From: an uncultured Clostridia bacterium
Lineage (GTDB): Bacteria; Bacillota; Clostridia; UBA1381
Direction of reading: 5' to 3'
Length of the DNA stretch: 64,000 nt
Assembly: GCA_947591315.1 (NCBI GenBank)
Contig: CANQDD010000015.1
Location: 1-64,000 of the forward strand
The position numbers were made by a program, and so were the translations under genes. Shown here one piece after another: positions 51,909 through 62,171 of this stretch. Under the pieces are notes generated by a model, which was given only the letters and a program-made list of their open reading frames with translations, was not told the origin of the DNA and searched no databases. The stretch's first letter is position 1; each line of letters begins with the position of its first letter.

Positions 51909-52829
51909 TCAGTCAGCCATGAGCCTTACCATGACTGCCTTCTGCGCGTGCAGACGGTTCTCCGCTTCGTCGAAGATGATAGACTGCGGTCCGTCTATCA
52001 CGTCCTCGGTGACCTCGAAGCCCCTGTACGCGGGCAGACAGTGCATGAACACAGCGTCCGGCGCGGCAAGCCTGAACAGCTCTCCGTTTACCTGATACGG
52101 CATGAACACGCGCTGACGCTCTTCTTTTTCAGCTTCCATACCCATTGATACCCATGTGTCGGTGTACACAACGTCCGCGTCCTTTATCGCTTCTTTGGGA
52201 TCGTTCGTGAGGATAAGCTCCGAGCCGTACTTCTTAAAATCGTCCTTCGCGTTAGCTACAACGTCCGCGTCGCACTGATAACCGTCGGGCGTCGCGACAG
52301 CGCAGTCAAGTCCCGCCTTCGCGCAGCCGTACATCAGCGAGTGCGCCATGTTGTTGCCGTCGCCTATGTACGCGAGCTTTAAGCCCTTTAGCCTGCCCTT
52401 GTGCTCGTACGCCGTCATGAGGTCGGCAAGCACCTGACACGGGTGCAGAAGGTCGGTGAGCGCGTTTATTACCGGTATGTCGGCGTGCTTCGCGAGGTCG
52501 AGAACGTCCTGGTGCGAGTACGTGCGTATCATTATGCCGTCGAGCATTCTCTCCATAACCTTAGCCGTGTCGTAAATCGTTTCGCCGCGTCCGAGCTGTA
52601 TGTCGTTTGACGAGAGGAACAGCGGGTAGCCGCCGAGCTGCGTCATGCCTACCTCGAACGATATGCGCGTGCGCGTCGAGGACTTTGTGAATATCATACC
52701 GAGCGTTTTGCCCTTTAATATGTGATGCTCCCTGCCGGCTTTCTGCTCCGCTTTGAGCTTTATTCCGAGGTTCAAGAGATCCTCGACCTCCTCCGGCGTG
52801 AGGTCGTGTAAGCTTATCAAATCCTTCAT
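51909..52829 (-). CDS. argF: Ornithine carbamoyltransferase
   Basis: 306 residues. Transfers the carbamoyl group to ornithine, giving citrulline in arginine synthesis. 'FTKSSTRTRISFEVGM' near 50 binds carbamoyl phosphate; 'DLLHPCQVLADLMT' near 130; 'DTWVSMGMEAE' near 225 is the SMG ornithine loop; 'HCLPAYRGFEV' near 265. The ATG at 52829 follows AAGGAGAAGG, so the longer frame from 52862 is not needed. Other arg genes are absent here. Confidence 0.95.
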   Translation of the reverse strand: MKDLISLHDLTPEEVEDLLNLGIKLKAEQKAGREHHILKGKTLGMIFTKSSTRTRISFEVGMTQLGGYPLFLSSNDIQLGRGETIYDTAKVMERMLDGIMIRTYSHQDVLDLAKHADIPVINALTDLLHPCQVLADLMTAYEHKGRLKGLKLAYIGDGNNMAHSLMYGCAKAGLDCAVATPDGYQCDADVVANAKDDFKKYGSELILTNDPKEAIKDADVVYTDTWVSMGMEAEKEERQRVFMPYQVNGELFRLAAPDAVFMHCLPAYRGFEVTEDVIDGPQSIIFDEAENRLHAQKAVMVRLMAD

Positions 52830-52966
52830 AATATCCTTCTCCTTGTCTTTTTGTATATCCATTTTAGCATATTCGCGCGAAATGTCAAGTCTGCGCCGCC
52901 GTTAAAGGGAAAATGATTTTATTGCGCGTAATTGTCCGATTCGGCAATATTTGACAATATATTTGA

Positions 52967-52995
52967 TTGACAAAGCGGCGATTTTACTTTATAAT
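52967..52995 (+). promoter_or_regulatory. rho promoter
   Basis: TTGACA (52967-52972), 17-base spacer, TATAAT (52990-52995), both perfect. Confidence 0.8.
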
Positions 52996-53026
52996 AATAA
53001 TTATTAAAAAGAAAGAGAGATAATAT

Positions 53027-54331
53027 ATGCAAGATGAAATAATGCTCGAACGTAAAACGAGAGAGGAACTTAAGCAAATCGCTCAGGGCTTGGGCATATC
53101 GAAAATCTCCGCACTTAAAAAAGATGACATAATCGCTCTTATACGCGAAAAACGCGAGAAACTCGCCGAGGAAGAAAAGGCAAAGCCTGCACCGCAGAAA
53201 CGCGACCGTCCCACCGACGTTATAGAGGTAAGGGGTATTTTGGACGTGCTGTCGGACGGCTTCGGCTTTCTTCGCATGAGAAACTATATGCCGGGCAGGG
53301 GAGACGTGTACACTTCACCGACTCAGATAAACCGCTTTAGGCTTAAAAGCGGTGACGAGATAGTCGGCGATTGCCGTCCCTCGCGCGATGATGAGGACAG
53401 ACTTTCGCCGCTGCTGTTTATAAAGTCGATAAACGGCGATCCGGTTGAATCTGTTTTCACGCGCAGACCGTTTGAGCGTCTTACGCCGATTTATCCGACG
53501 GAAAAGATAAAGCTCGACACCGGCGACCGCACCAACCTTGCCGCGCGTCTTATCGACCTCGTCGCGCCTATCGGCAAAGGTCAGCGCGGTATGATCGTCG
53601 CGCCCCCGAAGGCGGGTAAAACGACGATAATAAAGGAAATCGCGCAGTCGATAAGAAAGAACAATCCCGATATCAAGCTGATCGTGCTTTTGATCGGCGA
53701 GCGTCCGGAGGAAGTGACGGATATAAGACGTTCCATAGAGGGCGCGGAGGTTATTTATTCCACCTTCGATCAAATGCCCGAGAACCACTGCAAGGTCGCG
53801 GAAATGGCGCTCGACCGCGCGGAGCGTCTTGTTGAGCATAAAAAGGACGTTGTGATACTGCTCGATTCGATAACGCGTCTCGCGAGAGCAAACAACCTCA
53901 CCGTCGCCCCGACGGGCAGAACGCTGTCGGGCGGTCTCGATCCCGACGCGCTTTACCGTCCGAAGAAATTTTTCGGCGCGGCGCGTAATATCGAGGAGGG
54001 CGGCAGCCTTACCATTCTCGCGACGGCTCTCGTTGAAACGGGCAGCCGTATGGACGACGTTATTTTTGAGGAATTTAAGGGTACGGGAAACATGGAGCTG
54101 AAGCTCGATCGGAGCCTTCAGGAAAAGCGCGTGTTCCCCGCTATTGATATTTTAAAATCCGGCACGCGCCGCGATGAGCTGCTTCTCACCGAAAAGGAGC
54201 GCGAGGTAAGCGCGCGTATGCGCCGTGAAATGGGTAAATTCGTCAATGTGGACTTGATGCAGAATCTTTTGAAAATGCTCGGACACACAAAAACAAACGC
54301 CGAGTTTGTCGATCTGATGTGTAAAAAGTAA
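53027..54331 (+). CDS. rho: Transcription termination factor Rho
   Basis: 434 residues. Rho N-terminal helical domain (about 5-45, '[30 protein letters not shown]'), cold-shock-like RNA-binding domain (about 66-130, '[21 protein letters not shown]'), then the RecA-like motor: Walker A '[15 protein letters not shown]' (about 190), Walker B/Q-loop '[16 protein letters not shown]' (about 280), R-loop '[13 protein letters not shown]' (about 355). Hexameric RNA helicase ending transcripts. No long N-terminal insertion. Confidence 0.98.
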   Translation: MQDEIMLERKTREELKQIAQGLGISKISALKKDDIIALIREKREKLAEEEKAKPAPQKRDRPTDVIEVRGILDVLSDGFGFLRMRNYMPGRGDVYTSPTQINRFRLKSGDEIVGDCRPSRDDEDRLSPLLFIKSINGDPVESVFTRRPFERLTPIYPTEKIKLDTGDRTNLAARLIDLVAPIGKGQRGMIVAPPKAGKTTIIKEIAQSIRKNNPDIKLIVLLIGERPEEVTDIRRSIEGAEVIYSTFDQMPENHCKVAEMALDRAERLVEHKKDVVILLDSITRLARANNLTVAPTGRTLSGGLDPDALYRPKKFFGAARNIEEGGSLTILATALVETGSRMDDVIFEEFKGTGNMELKLDRSLQEKRVFPAIDILKSGTRRDELLLTEKEREVSARMRREMGKFVNVDLMQNLLKMLGHTKTNAEFVDLMCKK

Positions 54332-54386
54332 TCGCAATATTGCGCCGCTGTTTTGTGTATTGTGATGAATTGGGACATGCTGAGAG

Positions 54387-54411
54387 AGCGTATCGGTGAT
54401 GCGCTTTTTTT
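54387..54411 (+). terminator. rho terminator
   Basis: AGCGTATC-GGT-GATGCGCT (one wobble) then TTTTTT. The remainder of 54332-54584 holds nothing recognisable. Confidence 0.65.
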
Positions 54412-54584
54412 GTGAGGGCATGCGGTGAATTTAATTCTTGACAAATTAAAAAGCGCTATGGTAAAATAACGCGTGACGACGACACATGTGTTACTGAAAA
54501 GTATGTAAATCTGATTACGGAACGTGCTTTTTGTGTAACGCGTGTGTTTTTTGCTGTCATATTAAAATAAACGGGAGGTTTTTT

Positions 54585-55145
54585 ATGCCGAAAAATCAAT
54601 TTGAAAGAATGATATTCGCGTTTCTGACGGTGCTCGTGACGGTTCACGCGTATGTGTTTTACAGTCTGTACGTCATAAACGGAAATACGTTCATGGCAGT
54701 TACGGGGGAGAGCAGTGTGCTCGGAGCGATAAACGCGATGGGCGGCGTGAGCGTATTGGGAACGTCGGTGCCTATATGGGCGGTGGTGCTTATAGAATTC
54801 GCGCTCGCGTACTCGCTGGAGGTGCTTATGGGCAGTCCGTGTTCGTTTAAGCTTGCGTCGAAAATCTTTGATCCCGCCGAAACGCATCCGGTAATTTTCG
54901 AGACCGCGATAATCTGCGCGACGGTGGGGCTTATGTGTCCGGCGATGAGCTTTCTCGCGGCGTGGCTGTACTATCCGTACGCGGCGGGATTTAACGTTCT
55001 GACGCTGCTCGCGAATTGGGTGAAGCTCGTGTGCTTCAATTTTCCGTTCGCGTTCTTCTCGCAGCTGTTCTTTATACAGCCGCTTATACGGACGGTGTTT
55101 AAGCGTCTGTTCCGCAGAGGCGGAGCCGCGCAGACGGCGGCGTGA
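54585..55145 (+). CDS. DUF2798-like membrane protein
   Basis: 186 residues with four hydrophobic segments at about 10-30, 62-80, 103-135 and 145-165. 'FERMIFAFLTVLVTVHAYVFYSLYV' and 'NFPFAFFSQLFFIQPLIRTVFKRLFRR' fit the DUF2798 repeat pattern (two half-repeats). Function unknown. The ATG at 54585 follows GGGAGG. Convergent with the TetR gene. Confidence 0.7.
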   Translation: MPKNQFERMIFAFLTVLVTVHAYVFYSLYVINGNTFMAVTGESSVLGAINAMGGVSVLGTSVPIWAVVLIEFALAYSLEVLMGSPCSFKLASKIFDPAETHPVIFETAIICATVGLMCPAMSFLAAWLYYPYAAGFNVLTLLANWVKLVCFNFPFAFFSQLFFIQPLIRTVFKRLFRRGGAAQTAA

Positions 55146-55155
55146 CCATACATAA

Positions 55156-55188
55156 AAAACGGGTACGGATTTTTTTCCGTTCCCGTTT
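55156..55188. terminator. Bidirectional terminator
   Basis: AAACGGGTACGGA ... TCCGTTCCCGTTT with T/A runs on both sides, between convergent genes. Confidence 0.75.
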
Positions 55189-55194
55189 TGCTTT

Positions 55195-55767
55195 TTATTT
55201 GAGCGCGGACGCGCCGTGCTGTATGAGGTTTTCGCACAGCCGCGCCATATCAGCCGCGCTTTCCTTCATGCCGGTCGAGAGCCATTCGGTGAAAATGCCG
55301 ATACAGCCCGAAATCATGTATTCGTAAAAGTAATCGGAGCCGCCGTTTTGCCTGATGCCGAGAATGTTTGCCGCGTCAGCGCAGCACTTGTCGCGGATAG
55401 TCTTTTTCAGCGTGTCAGCAAAAGCCGCGTCGCCGTTTTTGCCTATCAGCACCTTGACGAGCGCCGCGTTGTCCGACAGCAGGTTTAACAGATCCACAAG
55501 CATGGGGAAAAGCTCGTCGGAGCTTGCGCCGTGCTCGTGCTGCTCCACTATCCCGTTGAATTTTTCAAAAATACCCCTTTGAAGCTGCGCAGCCATATCG
55601 TATACGTCGCGGTAATATAAATAAAACGTGCCGCGGTTTATATCCGCTTTTTCGGCTATTTCGCGGACGCTGATGCTGCCCAAGGGCTTTTCCGACATAA
55701 GCTCCGCGAGAGCGTCGGTCATCGCTTTTTTTGTTCTGCGTACCCGCCTGTCCTCATTCTGCGCCAT
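55195..55767 (-). CDS. TetR-family repressor
   Basis: 190 residues. N-terminal HTH at about 10-57 ('RRTKKAMTDALAELMSEKPLGSISVREIAEKADINRGTFYLYYRDVYDM'), then a ligand-binding helical domain. The ATG at 55767 follows AAGGAG; the longer frame to 55818 would cross the operator-like palindrome. Divergent from the MMPL operon, the standard layout of a TetR regulator with an efflux system. Confidence 0.92.
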   Translation of the reverse strand: MAQNEDRRVRRTKKAMTDALAELMSEKPLGSISVREIAEKADINRGTFYLYYRDVYDMAAQLQRGIFEKFNGIVEQHEHGASSDELFPMLVDLLNLLSDNAALVKVLIGKNGDAAFADTLKKTIRDKCCADAANILGIRQNGGSDYFYEYMISGCIGIFTEWLSTGMKESAADMARLCENLIQHGASALK

Positions 55768-55783
55768 GATTTTCTCCTTACTG

Positions 55784-55805
55784 AACACTTTGCCGACAAA
55801 GTGTT
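55784..55805. promoter_or_regulatory. TetR operator candidate
   Basis: AACACTTTG (55784-55792) CCGA CAAAGTGTT (55797-55805), a 9-bp perfect inverted repeat just upstream of tetR. It lies about 115 bases before the MMPL start; a TATAAT with TTGCGC 17 bases earlier is at about 55855. Confidence 0.65.
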
Positions 55806-55918
55806 GATTATACGACACTATACATGCTATCTGTTTATTGCGCTTGGTAATAAATATTGGTATAATGAATTATAATCGTTTAACAGACATTTGTCAATAA
55901 AAATTTCGGAGGCAGCTT

Positions 55919-58243
55919 ATGGCTAACAACAGCGGCAAACCGTCGCCGCTTGAAAGGGCCGCCGGTCTTATCGTGGACCGGCGCAAGGCGTTTTATTTAA
56001 TATACATATTGCTTATCATATTCAGCCTGTTTTCGTCGGGCTGGGTAAAGGTCAACAACAATATCACCGATTACCTGTCGGAGGAAACGGAAACGCGTAA
56101 GGGCGTTACCCTCATGGACGAGGAGTTTATAACGTACGCGACCGCGGAGGTAATGGTGGACAACATATCGTACTCCGACGCGGAGGAGCTTCTGCACGAG
56201 CTGGAGGACACGGACGGCGTAAAGGAGATCGCGTTCGACGACACGACGGCGCATTACGCGGACGGCGCGGCGCTCTATTCCGTGACGTTCACGGGTGAGG
56301 CGCAGGACGAGATATGTGAGACGGCACTTGAGGAAATAAAAGAAAAAACAGCCGGCTACGACGTGTACGTTTCGGCTGAGCTCGGCAACACGAAAGCCGA
56401 TACAATCGCGAAGGAAATGAACCTTGTTATGCTCATTGCCTGCGTGATCATCGTCGTCGTGCTGCTTATTTCGTCGCGCACTTATATGGAGATACCCGTG
56501 CTTATCCTGACGTTCGGAGTGGCGGCTATTCTCAACAAGGGCACGAACTATATGTTCGGCACAATTTCGTTTATTTCAAATTCAATCGCGATTGTGTTGC
56601 AGCTTGCGCTTGCGATAGACTACGCGATTATTCTCTGTCACAGATACATAGAGGAGCGTCAGAGCATGGAGCCGCGCGAGGCTGTTATTACCGCGCTGTG
56701 CAAGGCTATCCCCGAAATTTCGGGAAGCTGTCTCACAACGCTGTCCGGTCTTTTGGCGATGAGCTTTATGCAGTTTAAGATCGGCTTCGATATGAGTATC
56801 GTGCTTATCAAGGCTATTATTATAAGTATTTTAACGGTGTTCACGCTTATGCCGGGACTTTTGCTGTCGTTTTCGAGCCTTATCGACAGGACGCATCACA
56901 AAAATTTTGTCCCCGAAATTACGAAGTGGAGCAACGGTGTTGTGAAGCTTAGGCATATAACGCCGTTTATTTTTATAGCCGTTATCGTGGGGGCGTTTTT
57001 CCTGTCGAACAACTGTCCCTACGCGTACAGCTACACCAATCTCACGACGTTTACGAAGAACGAGTCGCAGATCGCGCAGGAAACGATCGACCGCACGTTC
57101 TCAAAGACGAACGTGCTCGCGGTAATCGTGCCGTCGGGCGACTATGAGAAGGAGCAGCTTCTCACGAAGGAGCTTGAAAGCTATCCCGAAGTGGATTCGG
57201 TGACGGCTCTCGCGTCCGTGGAGGCTATGGACGGGTATTCGGTCGGGGATATGCTCACGCCGCGTGAGTTTGCGGAGCTTACCGATATGGATATTGAGCT
57301 TGTGCGGCTCGTGTACTCCGCGTACGCCGCCGAGGAGGAAAATTACGGCAGGATCGTAGGTGGTATCGATACGTATAAAATTTCGCTTGTGGATATGTTC
57401 GACTTCGTGTACAAGGTGACGGAGGACGGGTACGTTTCGCCAGACAGTGAGACGCAGGACAAGATAAACGAGCTGCATGACAAGCTTGAGGACGGCAAGC
57501 AGCAGCTCCAAAGCATGACGCATACGCGTCTCGTTATGAACCTTAACATTCCCGAAGAGAGCGAAGAGACGTTCGCATTTCTAAACACCGCGCGCGGCAC
57601 GGCGAAGAAATATTACGGCGAGGATGTGCTTCTGGCGGGCAACTCGACGAGCGATTATGACCTCTCGACAGCGTTCGTGAGGGATAACCTCATGATTACG
57701 ATTTTGTCGATACTGTTCGTGCTCATCGTGCTGTTTTTCACGTTCCAGTCGGCGGGTCTGCCGCTTATACTGATACTCGTAATACAGGGAAGTATATGGA
57801 TAAATTTCTCGTTCCCGACGCTGGAAAATTCGCCGATATTCTTTATGGGCTACCTCGTCGTAAGCTCCATTCAGATGGGCGCGAATATAGATTACGCGAT
57901 AGTTATCACGAACCGATACACGGAGTTTCGGCGGCAGATGAGCAAGTATGACGCGATAAAGAAGTCGCTCGGTCTCGCGTTCCCGACGATATTCACGTCT
58001 GGCACAATTCTCGCGGCGGCGGGTCTCGCGATAGGACTTTTGTCGTCCGATCCCGCGATTTCGGCGATAGGTATTACGCTCGGAAGGGGCACGATCATTT
58101 CAATCGCGCTCGTAATGGGTATTTTGCCGCAGCTCCTTATATTGGGCGATTTTATTATAGAAAAGACCTCGTTTAATCTGAAGGACATCAGAAAGGATAT
58201 GAGGGAGCGTATTATGACGGGAGGCGGAGAAGATGAAGCGTAA
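55919..58243 (+). CDS. MMPL/RND-family membrane transporter
   Basis: 774 residues, two copies of an RND half: TM1 at about 22-40, extracytoplasmic loop 45-165, TM2-6 at 165-320 (including 'LQLALAIDYAIILCHRYIEER', the GxxxDY-type charge-relay site), TM7 near 345, loop 370-585, TM8-12 at 585-755 ('IQMGANIDYAIVITNRYTEFR'). Proton-driven export of lipids or hydrophobic compounds is typical. CGGAGG before the ATG. Under TetR control; its end overlaps the GLUG protein gene by 11 bases. Confidence 0.9.
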   Translation: MANNSGKPSPLERAAGLIVDRRKAFYLIYILLIIFSLFSSGWVKVNNNITDYLSEETETRKGVTLMDEEFITYATAEVMVDNISYSDAEELLHELEDTDGVKEIAFDDTTAHYADGAALYSVTFTGEAQDEICETALEEIKEKTAGYDVYVSAELGNTKADTIAKEMNLVMLIACVIIVVVLLISSRTYMEIPVLILTFGVAAILNKGTNYMFGTISFISNSIAIVLQLALAIDYAIILCHRYIEERQSMEPREAVITALCKAIPEISGSCLTTLSGLLAMSFMQFKIGFDMSIVLIKAIIISILTVFTLMPGLLLSFSSLIDRTHHKNFVPEITKWSNGVVKLRHITPFIFIAVIVGAFFLSNNCPYAYSYTNLTTFTKNESQIAQETIDRTFSKTNVLAVIVPSGDYEKEQLLTKELESYPEVDSVTALASVEAMDGYSVGDMLTPREFAELTDMDIELVRLVYSAYAAEEENYGRIVGGIDTYKISLVDMFDFVYKVTEDGYVSPDSETQDKINELHDKLEDGKQQLQSMTHTRLVMNLNIPEESEETFAFLNTARGTAKKYYGEDVLLAGNSTSDYDLSTAFVRDNLMITILSILFVLIVLFFTFQSAGLPLILILVIQGSIWINFSFPTLENSPIFFMGYLVVSSIQMGANIDYAIVITNRYTEFRRQMSKYDAIKKSLGLAFPTIFTSGTILAAAGLAIGLLSSDPAISAIGITLGRGTIISIALVMGILPQLLILGDFIIEKTSFNLKDIRKDMRERIMTGGGEDEA

Positions 58244-61200
58244 ACTTACTGCTTATATTATTACAGCCGCCGTCATATCCGGCGCGGTGTGCGGATCCAT
58301 TCCGCCGGCGTACGCGGACGGTGACGTTATAAATATCGCGTCGCGCGAGGACTGGAACGCTCTCGCGAAAAGCTGCACGCTCGACACATGGTCGCGCGGC
58401 AGGACGGTGAATATTACGGGTGATATTGATTTTACAGGCGAATATTTTGAGCCCATACCCACGTTCGGCGGTACGCTGAACGGTAACGGTCACACTTTGT
58501 CGGGCATAAGCGTGACGCGAAGCGGCTCGTACACGGGCGTGTTCCGTTACGTGCAGGAGGGCGCGGCGGTGCGCGATTTGAACGTGAGAGCCGATATAAC
58601 GCCCGACGGCTCGAAAAGCAGCGCGGGCGGCGTTGTCGGTGAAAATTCGGGAAATATAGAGCGGTGCGCGTTTGACGGAACGGTGAAGGGTGAAAACGTC
58701 ATAGGCGGCGTCGCGGGCGAAAACACCGACAGCGGACGTATAGTCTCATGCTCCGCGGCGGGTATTGTGTCGGGTGAGAACTCCGTCGGCGGTATAGTCG
58801 GTAAAAACAGCGGCTTTCTGTCCGATTGCGTGAACAACGCGCAGGTCAACACCGTGTACGAGGAAAAGAAAAAGAACGATACCTCACTGCTCGACGTTGA
58901 CGCGGGCGCGATCGTGGAGAGCTACCGCGAGGAACAGGAGGAAAACGAGGAGGAGAGCATTCTCGGTCACAGCGACACGGGCGGCGTTGTCGGTTATACG
59001 ACGGGTATTGTGCAGGGGTGCACGAACAACGCCGATATAGGCTACGAGCATATCGGCTATAACGTCGGCGGTATAGCCGGCAGGCAGGCGGGGTATATTC
59101 TGGGCTGCTCGAACGGCGGACACGTGCAGGGCAGAAAGGACGTAGGCGGTATTGTCGGTCAGGCGGAGCCGTATATTCTTTTGAGCGTTACGGAGGACGA
59201 TATAGACAATATACGCGCCGAATTTGACAAGCTGCATAACATGATGTCGGATATGCTTGCCGACACAGACGGTCTTGAAAGTGATACGGTACTGCGTTTC
59301 AGCGAAATATCGGGCTACGCGAAAACGGCGAAGGACAATATGGAGACGCTTATTAACCAAGGCGCGGATTTTATCGACGATAACCTTGCCGAGATAAACG
59401 CGCAGTCGGCAATCATTTCAAATACAATGAATAATCTCTCCGACACGTTCGCGACGCTTGAGGGCGGCGGTACGAATCTGCAGAACGCTCTTGACGCGCT
59501 GGCGTCGTCGCTTGACGGCTTAAGCGTCGATTTCCCCGACATAAGCGGCGATACGGAGGAAATAAGCGCGGCTTTGCGGAATTTGTCTGACGCGGCGGAT
59601 AAGCTTAGGGCTGCCGCGCGCCGCGCCGCGAACGCGAGCGATAACCTTTACGACGCGTTTACGGTCAAAAATCAGTCACAGGTAAAAAACGCCGTAAACG
59701 AGCTTACCGAAGCAATAAGCGATATTATCGCGACGAGACAGAATATACAGACCTCGCTCGAAGCGATAGAGGAACAGCTTAAAAAACCGATTATCGCGAC
59801 CGATTTGGGCGAGGTGCGCGCGAATGTGACAAAGATAAAGGAAGCCAATGCTGCGGTCGTGGAAGCGGAGCAGTCGATCCACCAAAGTCTTAAAACAATA
59901 GTTGACAACACCGAAATAGACTTTACCGCGCTCAAAAACGCGGCAAGCGACATGGAGGACGCGCTGGAGCATTTGAGCGGCGCGATGGGTGACATTTCGG
60001 ACGGTCTCAGCAATATGCGCGGCGCGGTCGAAAACATATCTGCCGACCAAATCAACGAGGACGTTCATGACACGGAAAATGAGATAACGGACGCGAAGAG
60101 CGGACTTACCGATTCGGTGAATATGCTGTCCTACGCCGCCGACGATATAACGTCCGCAACGTCAAGCTTTAAGCAGATACTGAGCGATTTGTCGAACGGG
60201 GATAAGCTCGAATTTGTAAAGCTCGGCGACGAGTTCCGCACGGCGAGCCGAAATGTGTTCGATTCGCTCAACGGCATATCGGACGAGGTCGAAACGCTTA
60301 AATCAAATATGCAGGACAGTATAGATAAGCTGCAAAGCACCGTTTCCGACAAGAGGAGTAAAATAACGGGCGATATAACAGCCGTGGACGACCAGCTTGC
60401 CGTTATAGTTGACCTTATGAACGGGGAGATTAAAAATCTTGAAAACAGCGGAAGCGTTACGGATATATTCCGCGACGTGTCGGACGAGGATATAGAGGGT
60501 ACTAAGCAGGGAAAGATAGCCGAATGTAAAAATTCGGGAAAAATCGAAGCCGACCGCAACACAGGCGGCGTGGCGGGAGCTATGGCGATAGAGTACGCGA
60601 AGGATCCCGAGGACGATATTGAGAAGCCGACCACGCTGCATTTCGCGTATGAGACGAAAGCTGTATTGCAGGGGTGTATAAATGAAGGCAAGGTCATCGG
60701 AAAAAAGGATTGCGCGGGCGGACTTGTGGGACTTGCGGAGATAGGAACCGTATACAAGTGCGAAAATTACGGGGACGCGGAGAGTACAAACGGCAGCTTT
60801 GTCGGCGGTATAGCGGGCAGAAGCGACTCGTCCGTCCGCAAAAGCTACGCGAAAAGCACGCTCACGGGTAAGCGCTACGTCGGCGGTATAGCAGGACGCG
60901 CGAGCGTTTTGAGCGGCTGCTGCACTATTGTAACCGTTACGGGCGACGAAAATATCGGCGCGGTGTGCGGCTATGCCGAGAACAGAGATAAGCTCGCGCA
61001 GAACCTTTACGTGGACAGCGGCACGGGCGCGGTTGACGGCGTGAGCTACAGCGGTAAGGCGGAAAGCATACCGTTTGACGAGCTTAAATGCCGCGGCGGT
61101 ATACCGCTGAGATTTGCGGGATTTACTGTGACGTTTATCGCCGACGATAAGGTGGTCGGCACGCAGGAGGTGCAGTACGGCGAGCCCACCGAGCGCATAT

Positions 61201-61805
61201 CCTATCCCGACATTCCTCCGAAGGACGGCTGCTTCGGCACGTGGCATAAGCCCGAAGCGGATACCGTTACGGAAAATATTGACGTGGTGTGCGAATACAA
61301 GCCGTATATCACCGTTCTTTCGAGCAACGAAAAGGACGAGGGCGGCAGGCTTGCCATTGCGCTCGCGGAGGGTAATTTTACGGATAAATCGGAGCTGTCC
61401 GTTACGGAAAGAACAGACGGCGAACAGGACAATGAAAAGGTGTACGACGTTACGCTTACCGGTACGGATATAGGCAGCGGAGACAGCGTGACGCTGCGAT
61501 TGCTCAACCCAAACAGGGATAAGGTCACGGTATCGCGCGTTACTGACGGCGGGGAGGGGGAGCTCGGCGTTACGTACCGCGGCAGATATGTCGTGTTTGA
61601 ACTTAAGGGCGCGAATAACACGATACGCGTAAAATATGAAAAAAATGTTCCGGCTGCGGCGGGGATAATTGTACTGCTGCTGCTCGGCGCGGTGCTGATA
61701 GGAGTTGTGGCGTTTATAAAGAAAAAAACGAAGCATAAACCCGATGACGCGGACGTCGGGGAAGCGGAAGAAACGGAAGAAACAGAGGAAGCCGACGAAA
61801 ATTAA
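58233..61805 (+). CDS. Large surface protein with GLUG repeats, coiled coil and C-terminal TM
   Basis: 1190 residues. Signal peptide 1-28 ('LTAYIITAAVISGAVCGSIP'). GLUG-type beta-helix repeats at about 75-310 ('VGGIVGKNSGFLSDC', 'TGGVVGYTTGIVQGC', 'VGGIAGRQAGYILGC') and again at about 770-930. Between them is a long coiled-coil region of about 450 residues. An InlB-like beta domain lies at about 965-1025 ('GCFGTWHKPEADTVTENIDV'), one TM at about 1142-1165, and an acidic Glu/Thr tail. No LPXTG. Translationally coupled to the MMPL transporter, so it may be its partner or cargo; the inverted helix-coil-helix plan recalls YhgE-type partners, which is inference. Confidence 0.7.
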   Translation: MKRKLTAYIITAAVISGAVCGSIPPAYADGDVINIASREDWNALAKSCTLDTWSRGRTVNITGDIDFTGEYFEPIPTFGGTLNGNGHTLSGISVTRSGSYTGVFRYVQEGAAVRDLNVRADITPDGSKSSAGGVVGENSGNIERCAFDGTVKGENVIGGVAGENTDSGRIVSCSAAGIVSGENSVGGIVGKNSGFLSDCVNNAQVNTVYEEKKKNDTSLLDVDAGAIVESYREEQEENEEESILGHSDTGGVVGYTTGIVQGCTNNADIGYEHIGYNVGGIAGRQAGYILGCSNGGHVQGRKDVGGIVGQAEPYILLSVTEDDIDNIRAEFDKLHNMMSDMLADTDGLESDTVLRFSEISGYAKTAKDNMETLINQGADFIDDNLAEINAQSAIISNTMNNLSDTFATLEGGGTNLQNALDALASSLDGLSVDFPDISGDTEEISAALRNLSDAADKLRAAARRAANASDNLYDAFTVKNQSQVKNAVNELTEAISDIIATRQNIQTSLEAIEEQLKKPIIATDLGEVRANVTKIKEANAAVVEAEQSIHQSLKTIVDNTEIDFTALKNAASDMEDALEHLSGAMGDISDGLSNMRGAVENISADQINEDVHDTENEITDAKSGLTDSVNMLSYAADDITSATSSFKQILSDLSNGDKLEFVKLGDEFRTASRNVFDSLNGISDEVETLKSNMQDSIDKLQSTVSDKRSKITGDITAVDDQLAVIVDLMNGEIKNLENSGSVTDIFRDVSDEDIEGTKQGKIAECKNSGKIEADRNTGGVAGAMAIEYAKDPEDDIEKPTTLHFAYETKAVLQGCINEGKVIGKKDCAGGLVGLAEIGTVYKCENYGDAESTNGSFVGGIAGRSDSSVRKSYAKSTLTGKRYVGGIAGRASVLSGCCTIVTVTGDENIGAVCGYAENRDKLAQNLYVDSGTGAVDGVSYSGKAESIPFDELKCRGGIPLRFAGFTVTFIADDKVVGTQEVQYGEPTERISYPDIPPKDGCFGTWHKPEADTVTENIDVVCEYKPYITVLSSNEKDEGGRLAIALAEGNFTDKSELSVTERTDGEQDNEKVYDVTLTGTDIGSGDSVTLRLLNPNRDKVTVSRVTDGGEGELGVTYRGRYVVFELKGANNTIRVKYEKNVPAAAGIIVLLLLGAVLIGVVAFIKKKTKHKPDDADVGEAEETEETEEADEN

Positions 61806-61810
61806 ATGAA

Positions 61811-61840
61811 AAATACGACGCAAATGCGTCGTATTTTTTT
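61811..61840 (+). terminator. Terminator of the MMPL operon
   Basis: AAATACGACGCA-AA-TGCGTCGTATTT then T5. Confidence 0.9.
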
Positions 61841-62008
61841 ACGCGTCTAAAAAAAATTACAATTCACAGTCCTTTTTTACGTACACCGTACCTGATATAA
61901 TAATTACAGAAGATGTCATTTGTAACAATAAATGTAAATTTGAGAATGGGTTGAGGCGTATTTTTCTACAAAAATGCTTGAAAACCCGATAAAGCAAATC
62001 CAAAATTA

Positions 62009-62037
62009 TTGACAAATGTCATACTTTATGATATACT
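62009..62037 (+). promoter_or_regulatory. Promoter of the terminal surface protein gene
   Basis: TTGACA (62009-62014), 17-base spacer, TATACT (62032-62037). Confidence 0.75.
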
Positions 62038-62061
62038 AAAGCCGCATATGCAAATTTGTGC

Positions 62062-62071
62062 GGGGGGGGGG
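62062..62071 (+). repeat. G10 homopolymer in the leader
   Basis: Ten consecutive G about 25 bases after the -10 box and 100 bases before the likely ATG. Such tracts slip readily in replication. An ATG at 62048 reads through the tract; loss of one G would put it in frame with the surface protein. Confidence 0.8.
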
Positions 62072-62171
62072 TGCTATGGTTAAAGGGTATAAACCATCAG
62101 GAAAGGAATGTGATGGACCCTATATTGATTACATTTTAAGAAAGTCAACAAAAAGAAAGGGAGAATTTAAC

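Noticed and set aside
60303-61823. Long antisense frame (506 codons) opposite the GLUG protein gene
   Set aside because: Basic, low-complexity product with no motif or ribosome site; it mirrors codon bias of the real gene. Same judgement for 28190-29200, 15709-16539, 24118-24945, 33578-34420 and 48878-50059.
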